Assembly: GCF_001937195.1 (NCBI RefSeq)
Contig: NZ_MSDO01000004.1
Location: 1-64,000, forward strand
Origin: Salinicola socius
GTDB lineage: Bacteria > Pseudomonadota > Gammaproteobacteria > Pseudomonadales > Halomonadaceae
DNA length: 64,000 nucleotides
Direction of reading: 5' to 3'
Below the pieces are notes generated by a model. That model worked only from the letters and a program-made list of their open reading frames with translations, was not told the origin of the DNA and did not search any database. Shown piece after piece: positions 8,642-16,996 of this stretch (its first letter is position 1; each line of letters opens with the position of its first letter). A program made the position numbers and the translations under genes.

Positions 8642-9325
8642 ATGAAGAAGACAGCCACGTCCGCCACGTCATCGCCTCGTTCCGCGATCACCCGGCATTC
8701 GCTTCATGATGCGATTACCAGCCACCTTCGGGACATGATCATCGAAGGCGACCTCGAACCGGGTAAACGCATCTACGAGGGTCCGCTCTGCGAACGCCTG
8801 GGCGTATCGCGTACGCCGTTGCGGGAAGCGCTCCGCTATCTGGCGAGTGAAGGACTCGTTGACCTGACGCCGCAGCGCGGTGCGTCGGTCCGCCAGTTTT
8901 CGGCCAAGGACATTCGGGACATGCTGGTGCTGATTCGTACCCTCGAAGAGCTGGCGGGGCGTCTGGCATGCGCCGAAGCGAGTGACGAGGAGATCGCCGG
9001 GGTTCGAGAGCTGCACGATCAGATGCTCGACTACTATCGGCAGGGAAATCGACTCGATTACTACAAGACCAATCAGCGCATTCACTCCGCCATCGTCGCG
9101 CTAAGCCACAACGAATCACTGATCCAGGTGCATGCATCGCTGCAGTCGAAACTCAAGCGCGTGCGATTCATCGGGCATGAAGGGCAGGAGAAATGGGCGG
9201 CGGCAGTCGCCGAACATGAATCGATGATCGACGCGCTCGAGCGGCGGGAAGCGCATGCGCTGGTGAGCGCACTGAGTGAACATCTTGCTCACGCCTGGGA
9301 GCGAGTCAGGGACGTCGTCTCCTGA
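8642..9325 (+). CDS. GntR-family transcriptional regulator, FCD domain
   Basis: A 227-residue regulator. The N-terminal winged helix (residues about 18-85) contains ERLGVSRTPLREALRYLASEGLV, the classic GntR motif. The C-terminal FCD ligand domain carries metal or acid-binding candidates (ELHDQMLDYY, NQRIHSAIV, AEHESMIDAL). It is divergent from the transporter/dehydrogenase operon and probably represses it until the substrate or an intermediate binds. The ribosome site before this ATG is weak, so the exact start is less certain. Confidence 0.92.
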   Translation: MKKTATSATSSPRSAITRHSLHDAITSHLRDMIIEGDLEPGKRIYEGPLCERLGVSRTPLREALRYLASEGLVDLTPQRGASVRQFSAKDIRDMLVLIRTLEELAGRLACAEASDEEIAGVRELHDQMLDYYRQGNRLDYYKTNQRIHSAIVALSHNESLIQVHASLQSKLKRVRFIGHEGQEKWAAAVAEHESMIDALERREAHALVSALSEHLAHAWERVRDVVS

Positions 9326-9457
9326 GTCTAAATGGTTAATTGTCTATATGACTAGCCCTTGCGTTGTAGGCAATCTCTTACACAAAAATCAGAGTATCTA
9401 CTCTATTGCCGTTTAATATGGAGAGTTATGATTTCCTTTCGTTGTAGATCCTTGGTT

Positions 9458-9483
9458 CCCCGACTTCGGTCGGGGATTTTTTT
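9458..9483 (+). terminator. Rho-independent terminator downstream of the GntR gene
   Basis: A seven-base-pair CCCCGAC/GTCGGGG stem with a TTCG loop (9458-9475), followed by ATTTTTTT. It lies 130 nt after the GntR stop, so it ends either a long 3' UTR or a separate short RNA from 9330-9480. No clear promoter could be assigned. Confidence 0.85.
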
Positions 9484-10062
9484 GCGTCAAAATCGACGCT
9501 CACGGTGTCTATTAATATGATTGGCTAGATGAATTGTTGATGGGAAAGTCATTTCGCTATTCAGTCAGTGCGGATAATCAATATAAGGATGTCGCCGGGT
9601 CATGTATGAAAAGAAGTGGCGCTAGCGTTATCATGGAGGTTACAAAAACACACCAAATAGAGGTTCCTAGTTAATCCACGTTAGTAGATCTATTTATTCT
9701 GCTGTCGCAGAATGGTCAGAACGCGGACGCTTTAATGTCAGTTTCCCAACCCCCATGACATTAAAATCATCACCTCTGCCGATCGACATTCAAGGCGGGG
9801 CATGAATAGCAGCGATGGCGGTTGGCGGGAACATGATCCCTCGACAAGAGGTGTCGGAGATCGGAACCCCCGTTATCGAACCGGCAATTATCGAAATTCC
9901 GGACACTGGAAAGTCCAGACACGAAAAATCCTAATATGGAAAGCCCGGTCACATTGCTTGTACGTCAAGGATGGCGACAGAAAGGAGTACCCGTGACGGA
10001 ATACGGGCCATGGAAGCGGTGAGCAATGCCGCACCTTTCAGCAGGGTAGGCACGTGCTGATT
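9484..10062. other. Non-coding, relatively AT-rich intergenic stretch with an inverted repeat
   Basis: No convincing gene is seen. Short open frames here lack ribosome sites and family motifs. The clear structure is a perfect inverted repeat with 10-bp arms (TTTAATGTCA at 9731-9740 and its complement at 9756-9765) and a 15-nt spacer. Smaller imperfect hairpins occur near 9900-9935. It may be decayed mobile DNA. Confidence 0.5.
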
Positions 10063-10107
10063 GAAAGCCCGGCCGGTCAGTGACGACCGGCCGGGCTTTC
10101 TCTTATC
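10063..10107 (+). terminator. Long-stem terminator-like hairpin before tRNA-Gly
   Basis: A perfect 16-bp stem (10063-10078 with 10085-10100), rich in GGCCGGGC, with a six-base loop. It is followed by TCTTAT, a weak U-run. It is about 90 nt upstream of the tRNA gene and may insulate it. Confidence 0.65.
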
Positions 10108-10190
10108 CGGCGATGGCACAAGTATTTCCAATGCGGGGGCGATCATGGCGCTTGCATGTCTAAGTCTTTGGATTTACGATCAAAACCATT

Positions 10191-10264
10191 GCGGGTGTAG
10201 CTCAATGGTAGAGCAGAAGCTTCCCAAGCTTAAGACGAGGGTTCGATTCCCTTCACCCGCTCCA
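10191..10264 (+). tRNA. tRNA-Gly(CCC)
   Basis: A 74-nt tRNA. The acceptor stem GCGGGTG pairs with CACCCGC. It has a D arm GCTC/GAGC, the anticodon loop TTCCCAA (anticodon CCC), the T arm GAGGG-TTCGATT-CCCTT, and an encoded 3' TCCA. It closely matches E. coli glyU. The phage integrase begins 163 nt downstream, so the 3' end of this gene is the probable left attachment site. Confidence 0.97.
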
Positions 10265-10379
10265 ATTACCCTCCCAGATACGTTCAAATACATCTCCTGA
10301 ATCACCTCAAGTCCACGCCACGTCTACGTTTTCCTGTTTAAATACGTCCATTCATGATTAGCGTTAGTCACAACTGCCC

Positions 10380-10416
10380 TGTATGGCCTAATGTATGGCT
10401 AGATTTCAGCCATACA
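10380..10416. promoter_or_regulatory. Repeat cluster upstream of the integrase (arm-type or operator sites)
   Basis: Three copies of TGTATGGC: two direct (10380 and 10392, 12 nt apart) and one inverted (10408-10416). The last two form a nine-base-pair inverted repeat with a seven-base spacer. It lies 12-48 nt before the integrase ATG, between attL and the gene. It could be integrase/excisionase arm sites or an autoregulatory operator. Confidence 0.5.
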
Positions 10417-10427
10417 AGAAAGGTTAG

Positions 10428-11672
10428 ATGAAGCGCAATCAGATCAAACGGCGTCCACTCGCGGATACCGTACTCGCCAAGCTTGAACCAGAGTCCCGAG
10501 AATACCGCGAGAGCTACGGTGTCGACCGGCTCTATTTCGTCGTGGCGCCATCGGGGCGCAAGCGTTGGGAAGCACGCTATAAGAAGCCATCCACCGGTCG
10601 GTGGGCGTGGATGGGCCTGGGCGGTTATCCTGACACCTCCGCCAAGCGAGCCCGGGCACAGGCCCAGCATGCCGCCGAACTGCTGGCCGATGGCATCGAT
10701 CCGGTAGAGCACCGGAAGGGCGGACACGAGCACCCGTTCCGCGAAGCTGCCGAAGCTTGGTACCAGGATAAGGTCGATCGCGGTCGGGCGGAGAAAACGA
10801 TCAAAGGCATGCGGTATTGGTTGGACAATGACTCGCTGCCCGCCTTTGGCGATATCGCGATTCATCGGGTGACGCGCCGAGATTGTGCCGCGCTGCAGGA
10901 GTCTATTGAGAAGCGGGGCGCGTTCAACACGGCAGAGAAATCACGCACCTGGTTGAACCAAATTTTCGGCCGCGGTATCGCCCTTGGGCATACCGAGAAC
11001 AACCCCGCCTCAAACTTGGCCGACGTAGCTGCTCAGGCCCCCAAGGAAGAGCGTTATCCACACCTACTTGAGCCAGAGTTGCCGGAGTTCCTTCGGGGTC
11101 TGAGCGAGTCACCCAGCAAAATGATCGTGAAAACTGCCGCTTGGATGGTCGTGCGCACCGCCTCGCGCCCCGGCATGGTTCGTTGGGTTGAGTGGTCAGA
11201 GTTGGATGGTGATGTGTGGCGGGTGCCGGCCGAGAAGATGAAGATGCGCCGCGATCACGTCGTACCGCTGACACGCCAGGTGCTTGAAAGTATCGAGGCA
11301 CTGCGGCCGCTGACCGGCCGATCGCGCTACCTGTTCCCTGGTGAAGGCGAGAAGACGCCGGTCATCTCGGACATGGCTATCAACACCTGCTTTTCGCGGA
11401 TAGGTTACAAGGGAAGGATGACCGGCCACGGCTCAAGACACACGGCGAAGACGCTGCTATCCGAGCACGGTTGGCCGACTGACTGGACCGAGGCCATGTT
11501 AGCCCATACGAAGAAGGGGCTGGAGGGGATCTATAACCAGGCCGAATACTTGCGCCACCGGCAGCAGATGATGCAGTGGTACTGCGACTACCTGGATGCC
11601 CTGGAGCAGGGCATCACGGAGGAGGATCGGCTGGCCTTTCGTGACAGGGTCAAGCGGCAGGTTGGAGGCTGA
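10428..11672 (+). CDS. int: Prophage tyrosine integrase (DUF4102/P4-type)
   Basis: A 414-residue tyrosine recombinase. The N-terminal arm-binding region (RLYFVVAPSGRKRWEARY, GLGGYPDTSAKRARAQA) is of the DUF4102 type, followed by a SAM-like core. The catalytic set is visible: Arg in VRTASRPGMVRW, His-x-x-Arg in GHGSRHTAKT, a second His in LAHTKKG and the Tyr nucleophile in GIYNQAEYL. It is placed directly after tRNA-Gly and transcribed away from it, as for tRNA-targeting integrases. AAAGG precedes the start. Confidence 0.95.
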   Translation: MKRNQIKRRPLADTVLAKLEPESREYRESYGVDRLYFVVAPSGRKRWEARYKKPSTGRWAWMGLGGYPDTSAKRARAQAQHAAELLADGIDPVEHRKGGHEHPFREAAEAWYQDKVDRGRAEKTIKGMRYWLDNDSLPAFGDIAIHRVTRRDCAALQESIEKRGAFNTAEKSRTWLNQIFGRGIALGHTENNPASNLADVAAQAPKEERYPHLLEPELPEFLRGLSESPSKMIVKTAAWMVVRTASRPGMVRWVEWSELDGDVWRVPAEKMKMRRDHVVPLTRQVLESIEALRPLTGRSRYLFPGEGEKTPVISDMAINTCFSRIGYKGRMTGHGSRHTAKTLLSEHGWPTDWTEAMLAHTKKGLEGIYNQAEYLRHRQQMMQWYCDYLDALEQGITEEDRLAFRDRVKRQVGG

Positions 11673-11676
11673 CGTA

Positions 11677-11907
11677 TCAACCCCTTCTGGCCCTCGCCAT
11701 CCGCTGGCGCATCCAGTCCTCGATTTCGTGCTCGATCCAGTAATTGGGGGCCTGACGACTGTCGCCGTCCTTGAGAGGCTTCGGAAAACCTGCATGATCG
11801 TCGTTCATCAACTCGTAGAGTCGAGAGCGTGAAACCGCGATCTTGTTGCATACGTCGCGCGCTCGTAGGAAGCGCAGCGGGGCCGGTTCTGTGATGTTTG
11901 CCTGCAT
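11677..11907 (-). CDS. AlpA/MerR-like DNA-binding protein, probable excisionase
   Basis: A 76-residue protein with an AlpA-like helix-turn-helix: LRFLRARDVCNKIAVSRSRLYELM, then GFPKPLKDG and a WIEHEIEDWMRQRM helix. It is convergent with the integrase, 4 nt from its stop, and is the last gene of the leftward operon. That position and fold suit an excisionase or recombination directionality factor. Confidence 0.8.
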   Translation of the reverse strand: MQANITEPAPLRFLRARDVCNKIAVSRSRLYELMNDDHAGFPKPLKDGDSRQAPNYWIEHEIEDWMRQRMARARRG

Positions 11908-11908
11908 A

Positions 11909-12259
11909 TCAAACTCCTCTCAATTTCTTCCTGAAAGCCATGTCTTTTTCACGCTGCCGCTCTTGCTGTCGTTCGTGCTCGGCGGCGAGCGCTTCTCGGA
12001 CCCCTGGGGTATGCAGTAGCTGGCGGTAATGCTGTCGTGCTGCCTCGATCTGGCCAGCGATCCGGTCGCGCTGGCGGCGTAGCATTGGCAGCAGATCCTC
12101 AACCGGCAGCGGCTCTCCGTTCTCGCCGACCAGACCGGTGCCATCACATACAGCGCACGGCCCGGACGAGAACATGCCGCGAAACTCGCCGGATCCGTTG
12201 CACTGCGGGCAGTTCTCGGTGGTCGGCTCTTGCCAGTGCAGTGGTTTGCTCTTCGCCAT
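11909..12259 (-). CDS. DnaJ-type zinc-finger phage protein
   Basis: A 116-residue protein. The N-terminal CPQCNGSGEF and CAVCDGTGLV repeats are the CxxCxGxG zinc motifs of DnaJ. A long charged helical C-terminal half (QRDRIAGQIEAARQHY..., rich in Arg/Gln/Glu) follows. There is no J domain. It lies 9 nt after the helicase stop and is unknown beyond zinc binding. Confidence 0.75.
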   Translation of the reverse strand: MAKSKPLHWQEPTTENCPQCNGSGEFRGMFSSGPCAVCDGTGLVGENGEPLPVEDLLPMLRRQRDRIAGQIEAARQHYRQLLHTPGVREALAAEHERQQERQREKDMAFRKKLRGV

Positions 12260-12268
12260 CCGATCTCC

Positions 12269-13924
12269 CTACGCGGCTTTCCGGCTGGCGAGGAACCGCT
12301 CGGCCAGCGCCTGGATGCGTGTCTTGTCGGAGTGCCTGGCGGCGAACTGGCGTCCCGGGTCGACGATACCGGTGGACTGGCTGGCTTTGACGCCCAGTAC
12401 CTCGACCATCGGCGGGTCTGAACCCTCGTCGGTGTTCAGGTAGATCGCGGTTACCTGTTCCTCTTGGCCTTCTCGATCCAGGCGACCGATGATCTGTTCG
12501 TGCACCTTGGGCGACCAATCCAGCTCGCCGAAGATCACCGTCGAGCAGCGATGCTGTAGGCCGTCCAGCCCGGCGCCGCTGCGCAGCGACATGATGAAGA
12601 GGTTGGTCTCTCCTTCGACCAGCCGGCGCACCGACTCCCGTTTCTGCTTGTCGCTCTCGCTGCCGGTGTACATCGCCGGCGCGTACTCGCCGAGTTCATC
12701 GAGCCAGATGTCGTAGACGTCCCGGTGCCAGCCCATCAGCATGACTGGCATGTCAGCATCGAGCAGGATTCGCGCGTAGCGGGCGACGTTCTTGGCCTTG
12801 GCTACGCCGGTGGCGTGTCGCACCAGCAGGTCTAGTTCCCGCCCGGCGCGGCCACGCTCCATGAACGTGCCGGTAGTCGTCTTCAGCGCGAGCTGGCGGG
12901 CAAGGTCGTCGATCGATGCCAGCGCGTCGTCATCGCTGTCGATGTGCTCGACAATCGTGTTGATCGCCGGCATCTGCTGGCCGACGTCCCGCTTCGTGCG
13001 GCGGAGCATGATGTTCTGTTCTCGCAGATAGGAGCCGAGGGCCTCGGGATCCTTCACCTGGCGGTCATCCTTGAGCCACTCCCGCGAGAAGTCGCCCCAG
13101 GTGCCGAGCACCATGTCGTCGAGGAACTGCATCACGTTCCAGATCTCGGCGCCGTAGTTGTAGATCGGGGTGGCGGAGAGTCCCAGGCGATAGATCGCGG
13201 CGCTGGCCAGCGCCTTGGCCGCTTCACCTTTGCCGCTTTCGGTACCGCGGCGCAGCTCCTGAATCTCATCGAACGCCACCGCCTTGAAGAATCCGTCACC
13301 GAAGGTGTCGATCCACCCCAGCAACTGGCTGTAGCGGTAGAGGTAGACGTCCGCTGGCGGCAGATCGTAGGGCCTTGTGCCCTTGATCTTGTGCACCCGC
13401 AGCGTGGTGAAGGCCTCGATCTTCTCTCGCCATTGGTCCTGTAGGTGGGTCTGCATGACCACGGCCGCCGGCAGCGCACCGGGCTCGAGCAGCATCGCCG
13501 CCGTGGTGTAGGTCTTGCCGAGACCGACATCGTCGCCCAGCAGTAGAGCCCGGCGCGCCAGACAGAGATCGACCGCCTGCCCCTGATACGGGCGGACGAT
13601 CTGCCCCGGTCGCAAACCTTGGCGCTCGCTGGGTCGATAGTCCGGCCGCAGAATCGTTTCCATCTCGGCCTGGCTTTGCTCGTACTGAGCGCGGCCACCA
13701 TCCAGAGAAACCTGATCATCCAGGCTCATCGCCATTGGGTAGCGCTGCAGGAACCAAGACAGGTCGGCGCATTGCTGCGTGTCGGCGGGGAAGTTGAAGG
13801 TACCGGTCTGGTGCTTTGGCACCCGTGGGAAAAGCTGCTTGAGGCGTATGGCGACGTGCGGTGGCACGTCGGACATTTGCCACCCGTCGCCGGTACGGCG
13901 AAGGGTTCCGTAGATCTTCGTCAT
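12269..13924 (-). CDS. SNF2-like DEAD-box helicase
   Basis: A 551-residue superfamily 2 ATPase. Walker A is GDDVGLGKTYT near residue 155, motif II is FDEIQEL, motif III is GLSATPIYNYG, and motif VI is IIGRLDREGQEEQ. The start at 13924 overlaps the preceding nuclease stop as ATGA, which decides it over longer in-frame starts. It is coupled to a small PD-(D/E)XK-like nuclease. It probably acts on phage or host DNA during replication or recombination. Confidence 0.88.
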   Translation of the reverse strand: MTKIYGTLRRTGDGWQMSDVPPHVAIRLKQLFPRVPKHQTGTFNFPADTQQCADLSWFLQRYPMAMSLDDQVSLDGGRAQYEQSQAEMETILRPDYRPSERQGLRPGQIVRPYQGQAVDLCLARRALLLGDDVGLGKTYTTAAMLLEPGALPAAVVMQTHLQDQWREKIEAFTTLRVHKIKGTRPYDLPPADVYLYRYSQLLGWIDTFGDGFFKAVAFDEIQELRRGTESGKGEAAKALASAAIYRLGLSATPIYNYGAEIWNVMQFLDDMVLGTWGDFSREWLKDDRQVKDPEALGSYLREQNIMLRRTKRDVGQQMPAINTIVEHIDSDDDALASIDDLARQLALKTTTGTFMERGRAGRELDLLVRHATGVAKAKNVARYARILLDADMPVMLMGWHRDVYDIWLDELGEYAPAMYTGSESDKQKRESVRRLVEGETNLFIMSLRSGAGLDGLQHRCSTVIFGELDWSPKVHEQIIGRLDREGQEEQVTAIYLNTDEGSDPPMVEVLGVKASQSTGIVDPGRQFAARHSDKTRIQALAERFLASRKAA

Positions 13925-14301
13925 AACCATCCGGCTCCGAGTGAGGCGACCCGTGCGGGCTTGCCGTTGATCTCTGGCGGTAGCTGCATCGCGGTTCCGG
14001 TCAGCAGCACCACCGCGTCGACTGATTCGTGGAGGGCGTAGCGCTCGAGCTGCCGGAAGATCCGCTTGCGCTGCGCCCTGATCTTGAGCTCGACCACCAC
14101 CGACACACCCTCGACCTTCACCAGGAAGTCGGGAATGTCCCGATCGGAAAGGCGGTGCTCTCGCGAGAACCTCCAGCCGGTGGCGGTGAGGGCCGACTCT
14201 AGATCGGCCTGAGCTCGCTTCTCGACGATGGCGTCGATGCGCTGGCCCGCGAGGAACGAGCAGAGTAGGGAAGCGGCGATATTGGCTGGCACCGGGGTCA
14301 T
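13921..14301 (-). CDS. Small PD-(D/E)XK nuclease-like protein
   Basis: A 126-residue protein with DIPDFLVKVEGVSVVVELKIRAQRKRIFRQLERYA. The spaced Asp, Glu-Leu-Lys and following Gln/Arg helix fit the restriction-endonuclease-like core. It is translationally coupled (ATGA) to the SNF2 helicase, suggesting a nuclease-helicase pair. It also overlaps the next upstream gene by 4 nt. Family membership is inferred from motif spacing. Confidence 0.7.
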   Translation of the reverse strand: MTPVPANIAASLLCSFLAGQRIDAIVEKRAQADLESALTATGWRFSREHRLSDRDIPDFLVKVEGVSVVVELKIRAQRKRIFRQLERYALHESVDAVVLLTGTAMQLPPEINGKPARVASLGAGWL

Positions 14302-14594
14302 GCAGCACCTCGGCGGAAGTCACGGAACAGATGGGTGGAGAGGCGGCCAGCCGGGGAGGCCAGCCAGGCATTCAGGTCTCGCTGAAACTTGCGGACGCGG
14401 TCGGCGCGGGAGGCGGTCTTCGTGCGTTTGTTGTGATTGCCGGTGGGCGGCTCGATCAGCTCGGCGCCGCGCTGGTTGAGCTGGTGGTAGCGATACTTGA
14501 GCGTGTCTTTGGCGATGCCGGAGAACCTCGCCAGATCGGGGAATGTGGTCGGCTCGCCGGTGAGCGGGTGGTCGATGATGGTTGAGGCACTCAT
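14298..14594 (-). CDS. Probable HTH DNA-binding protein
   Basis: A 98-residue basic protein with FPDLARFSGIAKDTLKYRYHQLNQRG, a recognisable helix-turn-helix, and a basic middle (NHNKRTKTASRADRVRKFQ). The start at 14594 overlaps the glutaredoxin stop as ATGA, so the operon is tightly packed. It may be a regulator or recombination accessory; its role is unknown. Confidence 0.6.
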   Translation of the reverse strand: MSASTIIDHPLTGEPTTFPDLARFSGIAKDTLKYRYHQLNQRGAELIEPPTGNHNKRTKTASRADRVRKFQRDLNAWLASPAGRLSTHLFRDFRRGAA

Positions 14595-14833
14595 GACGGC
14601 ACCTCCAGAGCGTTGATCTTGTCCGGGCGGAATCCCGACCACTCGTCGAGTGTCTCGCCGGCGTCGTTAGTGACGACAAACACCGGCAGCGTGCGGTGGC
14701 CAGCGGCGCGAAAACGCTCGCGGTGTTCATCGGCGGCGGGGGTGGCGATGGAGTTGTGTCCGGCTTTCAGAAGGGCGCGCTCGGTGGCGTCGCAGGCGTG
14801 GCAGGCCTCGCCGGTGTAGACGGTGATGTTCAT
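14591..14833 (-). CDS. Glutaredoxin-like (NrdH-type) protein
   Basis: An 80-residue thioredoxin-fold protein. It opens MNITVYTGEACHACDATERAL, with a CHAC redox pair at residues 12-15, and has the cis-Pro segment TLPVFVV near residue 50. A strong GTAGGAGG site precedes the start at 14833. Phage glutaredoxins usually serve ribonucleotide reduction; no reductase gene is seen here, so the partner is probably the host enzyme. Confidence 0.82.
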   Translation of the reverse strand: MNITVYTGEACHACDATERALLKAGHNSIATPAADEHRERFRAAGHRTLPVFVVTNDAGETLDEWSGFRPDKINALEVPS

Positions 14834-14935
14834 GCGACCTCCTACAAGAATTCGCGTGGACCGATGAGTAGCTTTAAGCGAAGGCTCCCCGTAGTCTGAA
14901 ATCGCCGCGTTCATGGCGATAACAAGGAGCAGGGA

Positions 14936-15319
14936 ATGGGATTCAAAAAGATGGCTCTAATGGTGGGTCTGCTAGCGTTTCCGGCAGTCTCCTTCAGCGC
15001 CGAGTTCACTCAGGCCGATCTATGCAGAGCGATGGTTTCAGCCACGATGGGTCGAGATGTATCGATCATCCATGTGGATCGACAGTCCGGTGGCATCACT
15101 CATCTGTCGTACAACCGCCCAAGCGACAACAGTCATTGGGCTATGCGGTGCAGGCTCGATGGCAATCGGATTATCTGGGCGACCGATACAGGCCGCTGGA
15201 GAACCCACAAGCTTGACGAAGTAATTACCTACGAGGTCTCGGGAGACAGGCTCACCATCACTCAAGACTGGGGCGATGGCTCAGCGAGCGTCGACGAATT
15301 CACGAAAGCCCAGTTCTAG
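14936..15319 (+). CDS. Secreted protein of unknown function (moron-like)
   Basis: A 127-residue protein with a clear Sec signal peptide (MGFKKMALMVGLLAFPAVSFSA) and a predicted beta-rich mature part with two cysteines. AAGGAG precedes the start. It is transcribed opposite to every neighbour in the leftward operon and overlaps the rdgC 3' end by 20 nt, as expected for a lysogenically expressed cargo gene. Function not recognised. Confidence 0.7.
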   Translation: MGFKKMALMVGLLAFPAVSFSAEFTQADLCRAMVSATMGRDVSIIHVDRQSGGITHLSYNRPSDNSHWAMRCRLDGNRIIWATDTGRWRTHKLDEVITYEVSGDRLTITQDWGDGSASVDEFTKAQF

Positions 15320-16226
15320 GATCGGCCTCGCCACCCAGCCACTCGATCAGTTGATCGACGAAGGTGCCGAGGGCGCCGGTCATCAGTGCGAAGTCGGTTT
15401 CGAGGCTGACCACCGGGTCATCGCCGTTATCGGTCTGGCTGGCTTCATCGAGTAGGGCGTCGTCGAACTGCAGGGACTTGAGCGCGAGGTCGTCATGCAG
15501 CACGGCGCGAAGCTGGCCTTCGCTGCCAATGCTCAGCTTGCTGGCCTGGCGGCCACCTTCCAGCAGGCTCTGCATCTCCTCGCTGTCCAAATCGACCGAG
15601 CGGGCGCCGATGACGCCGTCATCCTCCGCGGCGCGCAGCTCGACCCGGTCGCCCAGCAGCAGGCTGGCGGGGCGTTGGCCGGGATCGGATAGCCAGGCCG
15701 TCATGCCGCGCCCCGGCGGCGTCTTCGTGGCCAGCGGTGTGACCTTCAGCGAGCCCAGCGTCTGGCGGAGCAGGTCGAGCACCTCCTCGGCACGCTTGCG
15801 GCTGGAGGCGTTGATGCCGATCAGGTTGTGGGTGGTGTCCCACCAGAGTTCGACACGCTGTGACCGGGTGAAGGCTTGGGGAAGCAGCTCCTCGAGCACC
15901 TGCTCCTTGAGCAGCTGACGTTCTCGGCGGGAAAGCAGCTGGCCTTCGGCAAGCTCGCGGGCCTCGGCGCGCTCGCTGACTTCCTCATTGACAACGGCGG
16001 CGGGGAGCAGGCGCTCCTGACGCAACATGGCGATCAGGCGGTGGCCCTGGATCTCGTGGACGCGGACTTCGCTGCGCTTGCCTGCCGGTGTCGTCCAGCC
16101 AACGCGGCGAGCCTCACGCGGCGACACGGGGCGGAAGGCGAATTCAGCCAGAGCGGCTTCGAGAACGTCGAGTGGGATCGCCTCGGCGTCGTGGACTCGG
16201 TAGAAATGGGCATGTTTGAACCACAT
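15300..16226 (-). CDS. rdgC: Recombination-associated protein RdgC
   Basis: A 308-residue protein starting MWFKHAHFYRVHD. Its whole-length pattern (FRPVSPREARRVGWTTPAG, ELWWDTTHNLIGINASSRKRAEEVLDLLRQTLGSL, the MTAWLSDP segment) matches RdgC, which forms a DNA-encircling dimer and restrains RecA. It is a phage-borne copy in the early leftward operon, so it may tune recombination of replicating phage DNA. Confidence 0.93.
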   Translation of the reverse strand: MWFKHAHFYRVHDAEAIPLDVLEAALAEFAFRPVSPREARRVGWTTPAGKRSEVRVHEIQGHRLIAMLRQERLLPAAVVNEEVSERAEARELAEGQLLSRRERQLLKEQVLEELLPQAFTRSQRVELWWDTTHNLIGINASSRKRAEEVLDLLRQTLGSLKVTPLATKTPPGRGMTAWLSDPGQRPASLLLGDRVELRAAEDDGVIGARSVDLDSEEMQSLLEGGRQASKLSIGSEGQLRAVLHDDLALKSLQFDDALLDEASQTDNGDDPVVSLETDFALMTGALGTFVDQLIEWLGGEADPRTGLS

Positions 16227-16228
16227 GG

Positions 16229-16978
16229 CTAGGCCTCCTTGGCGTGCGTCAGGGTGTTGGGAGCGTGCTGCGCGATCTCATGGCCCAGCGCGACGCCGTC
16301 ACCGAAGGCCTTACCATTGCCGAAAGCCTCGGCTGATCGGATCTCTCCCTTGGGTTTCCAACCGTTGATCTTCCAGTCGGCGAGGAAGGCATCGATATCC
16401 GCCTGCGCGGCGTCGTACATGGGGGCCAGCACCGGCAGCTTGTCGCCGTCCTCGTCTTCCAAAGCGCCCTTGCGGCCCGCCTCGATAAGCTCGTTGACGC
16501 GCACGCGGATGCGGTACGACGCGCCTTCGCAAAAGCTGGTGATCCACGACATCGGGTGAACATGTCTCGGACGAAGCTCTCGGCTGCTGCGCTTGGCCTC
16601 TGCGTAGACCGACCGGACGACAGACTGAACAACGCGCATCGCTGTCTCCCGGTGTAGCTCTCGTCCGATCAGGGAGAAGCGCTTGCCTGCTCCCTCATTC
16701 GGACGCCGAAAGACCGGCTGGCCGTGGGTAAGGCCCTTGCAGAAGTAGAGCCGAGCGATGGCGAACATGACCTCTTGGCACCATTCCCCGCGAACCAGCA
16801 GCGTTCCCTTCTCGCTCGTGGAGATTCCATCACCGTCGTCGAGGTCGGATTCTTCCATACCGTGCTTGGCAAGCAGGGCGTGAAGTCGGCGAGCGGCGAT
16901 CATCGCCTCGTTCTCGCTGGTGGCGTCGTCCGCCATTGCCTTCAGGCGACGGAGACGCTCTTTCGTCTTCGCGTCCAT
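16229..16978 (-). CDS. DUF2786 domain protein
   Basis: A 249-residue protein. The N-terminal 45 residues (RLRRLKAMADDATSENEAMIAARRLHALLAKHGM) are the DUF2786 pattern. A larger domain follows with HPMSWITSFCEGASYRIRVRVNELI. It is common in phage early regions, with no assigned activity that I know. Its stop lies 2 nt upstream of the rdgC start. Confidence 0.8.
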   Translation of the reverse strand: MDAKTKERLRRLKAMADDATSENEAMIAARRLHALLAKHGMEESDLDDGDGISTSEKGTLLVRGEWCQEVMFAIARLYFCKGLTHGQPVFRRPNEGAGKRFSLIGRELHRETAMRVVQSVVRSVYAEAKRSSRELRPRHVHPMSWITSFCEGASYRIRVRVNELIEAGRKGALEDEDGDKLPVLAPMYDAAQADIDAFLADWKINGWKPKGEIRSAEAFGNGKAFGDGVALGHEIAQHAPNTLTHAKEA

Positions 16979-16996
16979 ACGGACCTCCTCAGATGG

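Noticed and set aside
9802-9996. A 64-codon frame in the gap before tRNA-Gly
   Set aside because: No ribosome site, no family pattern, composition not like neighbours.
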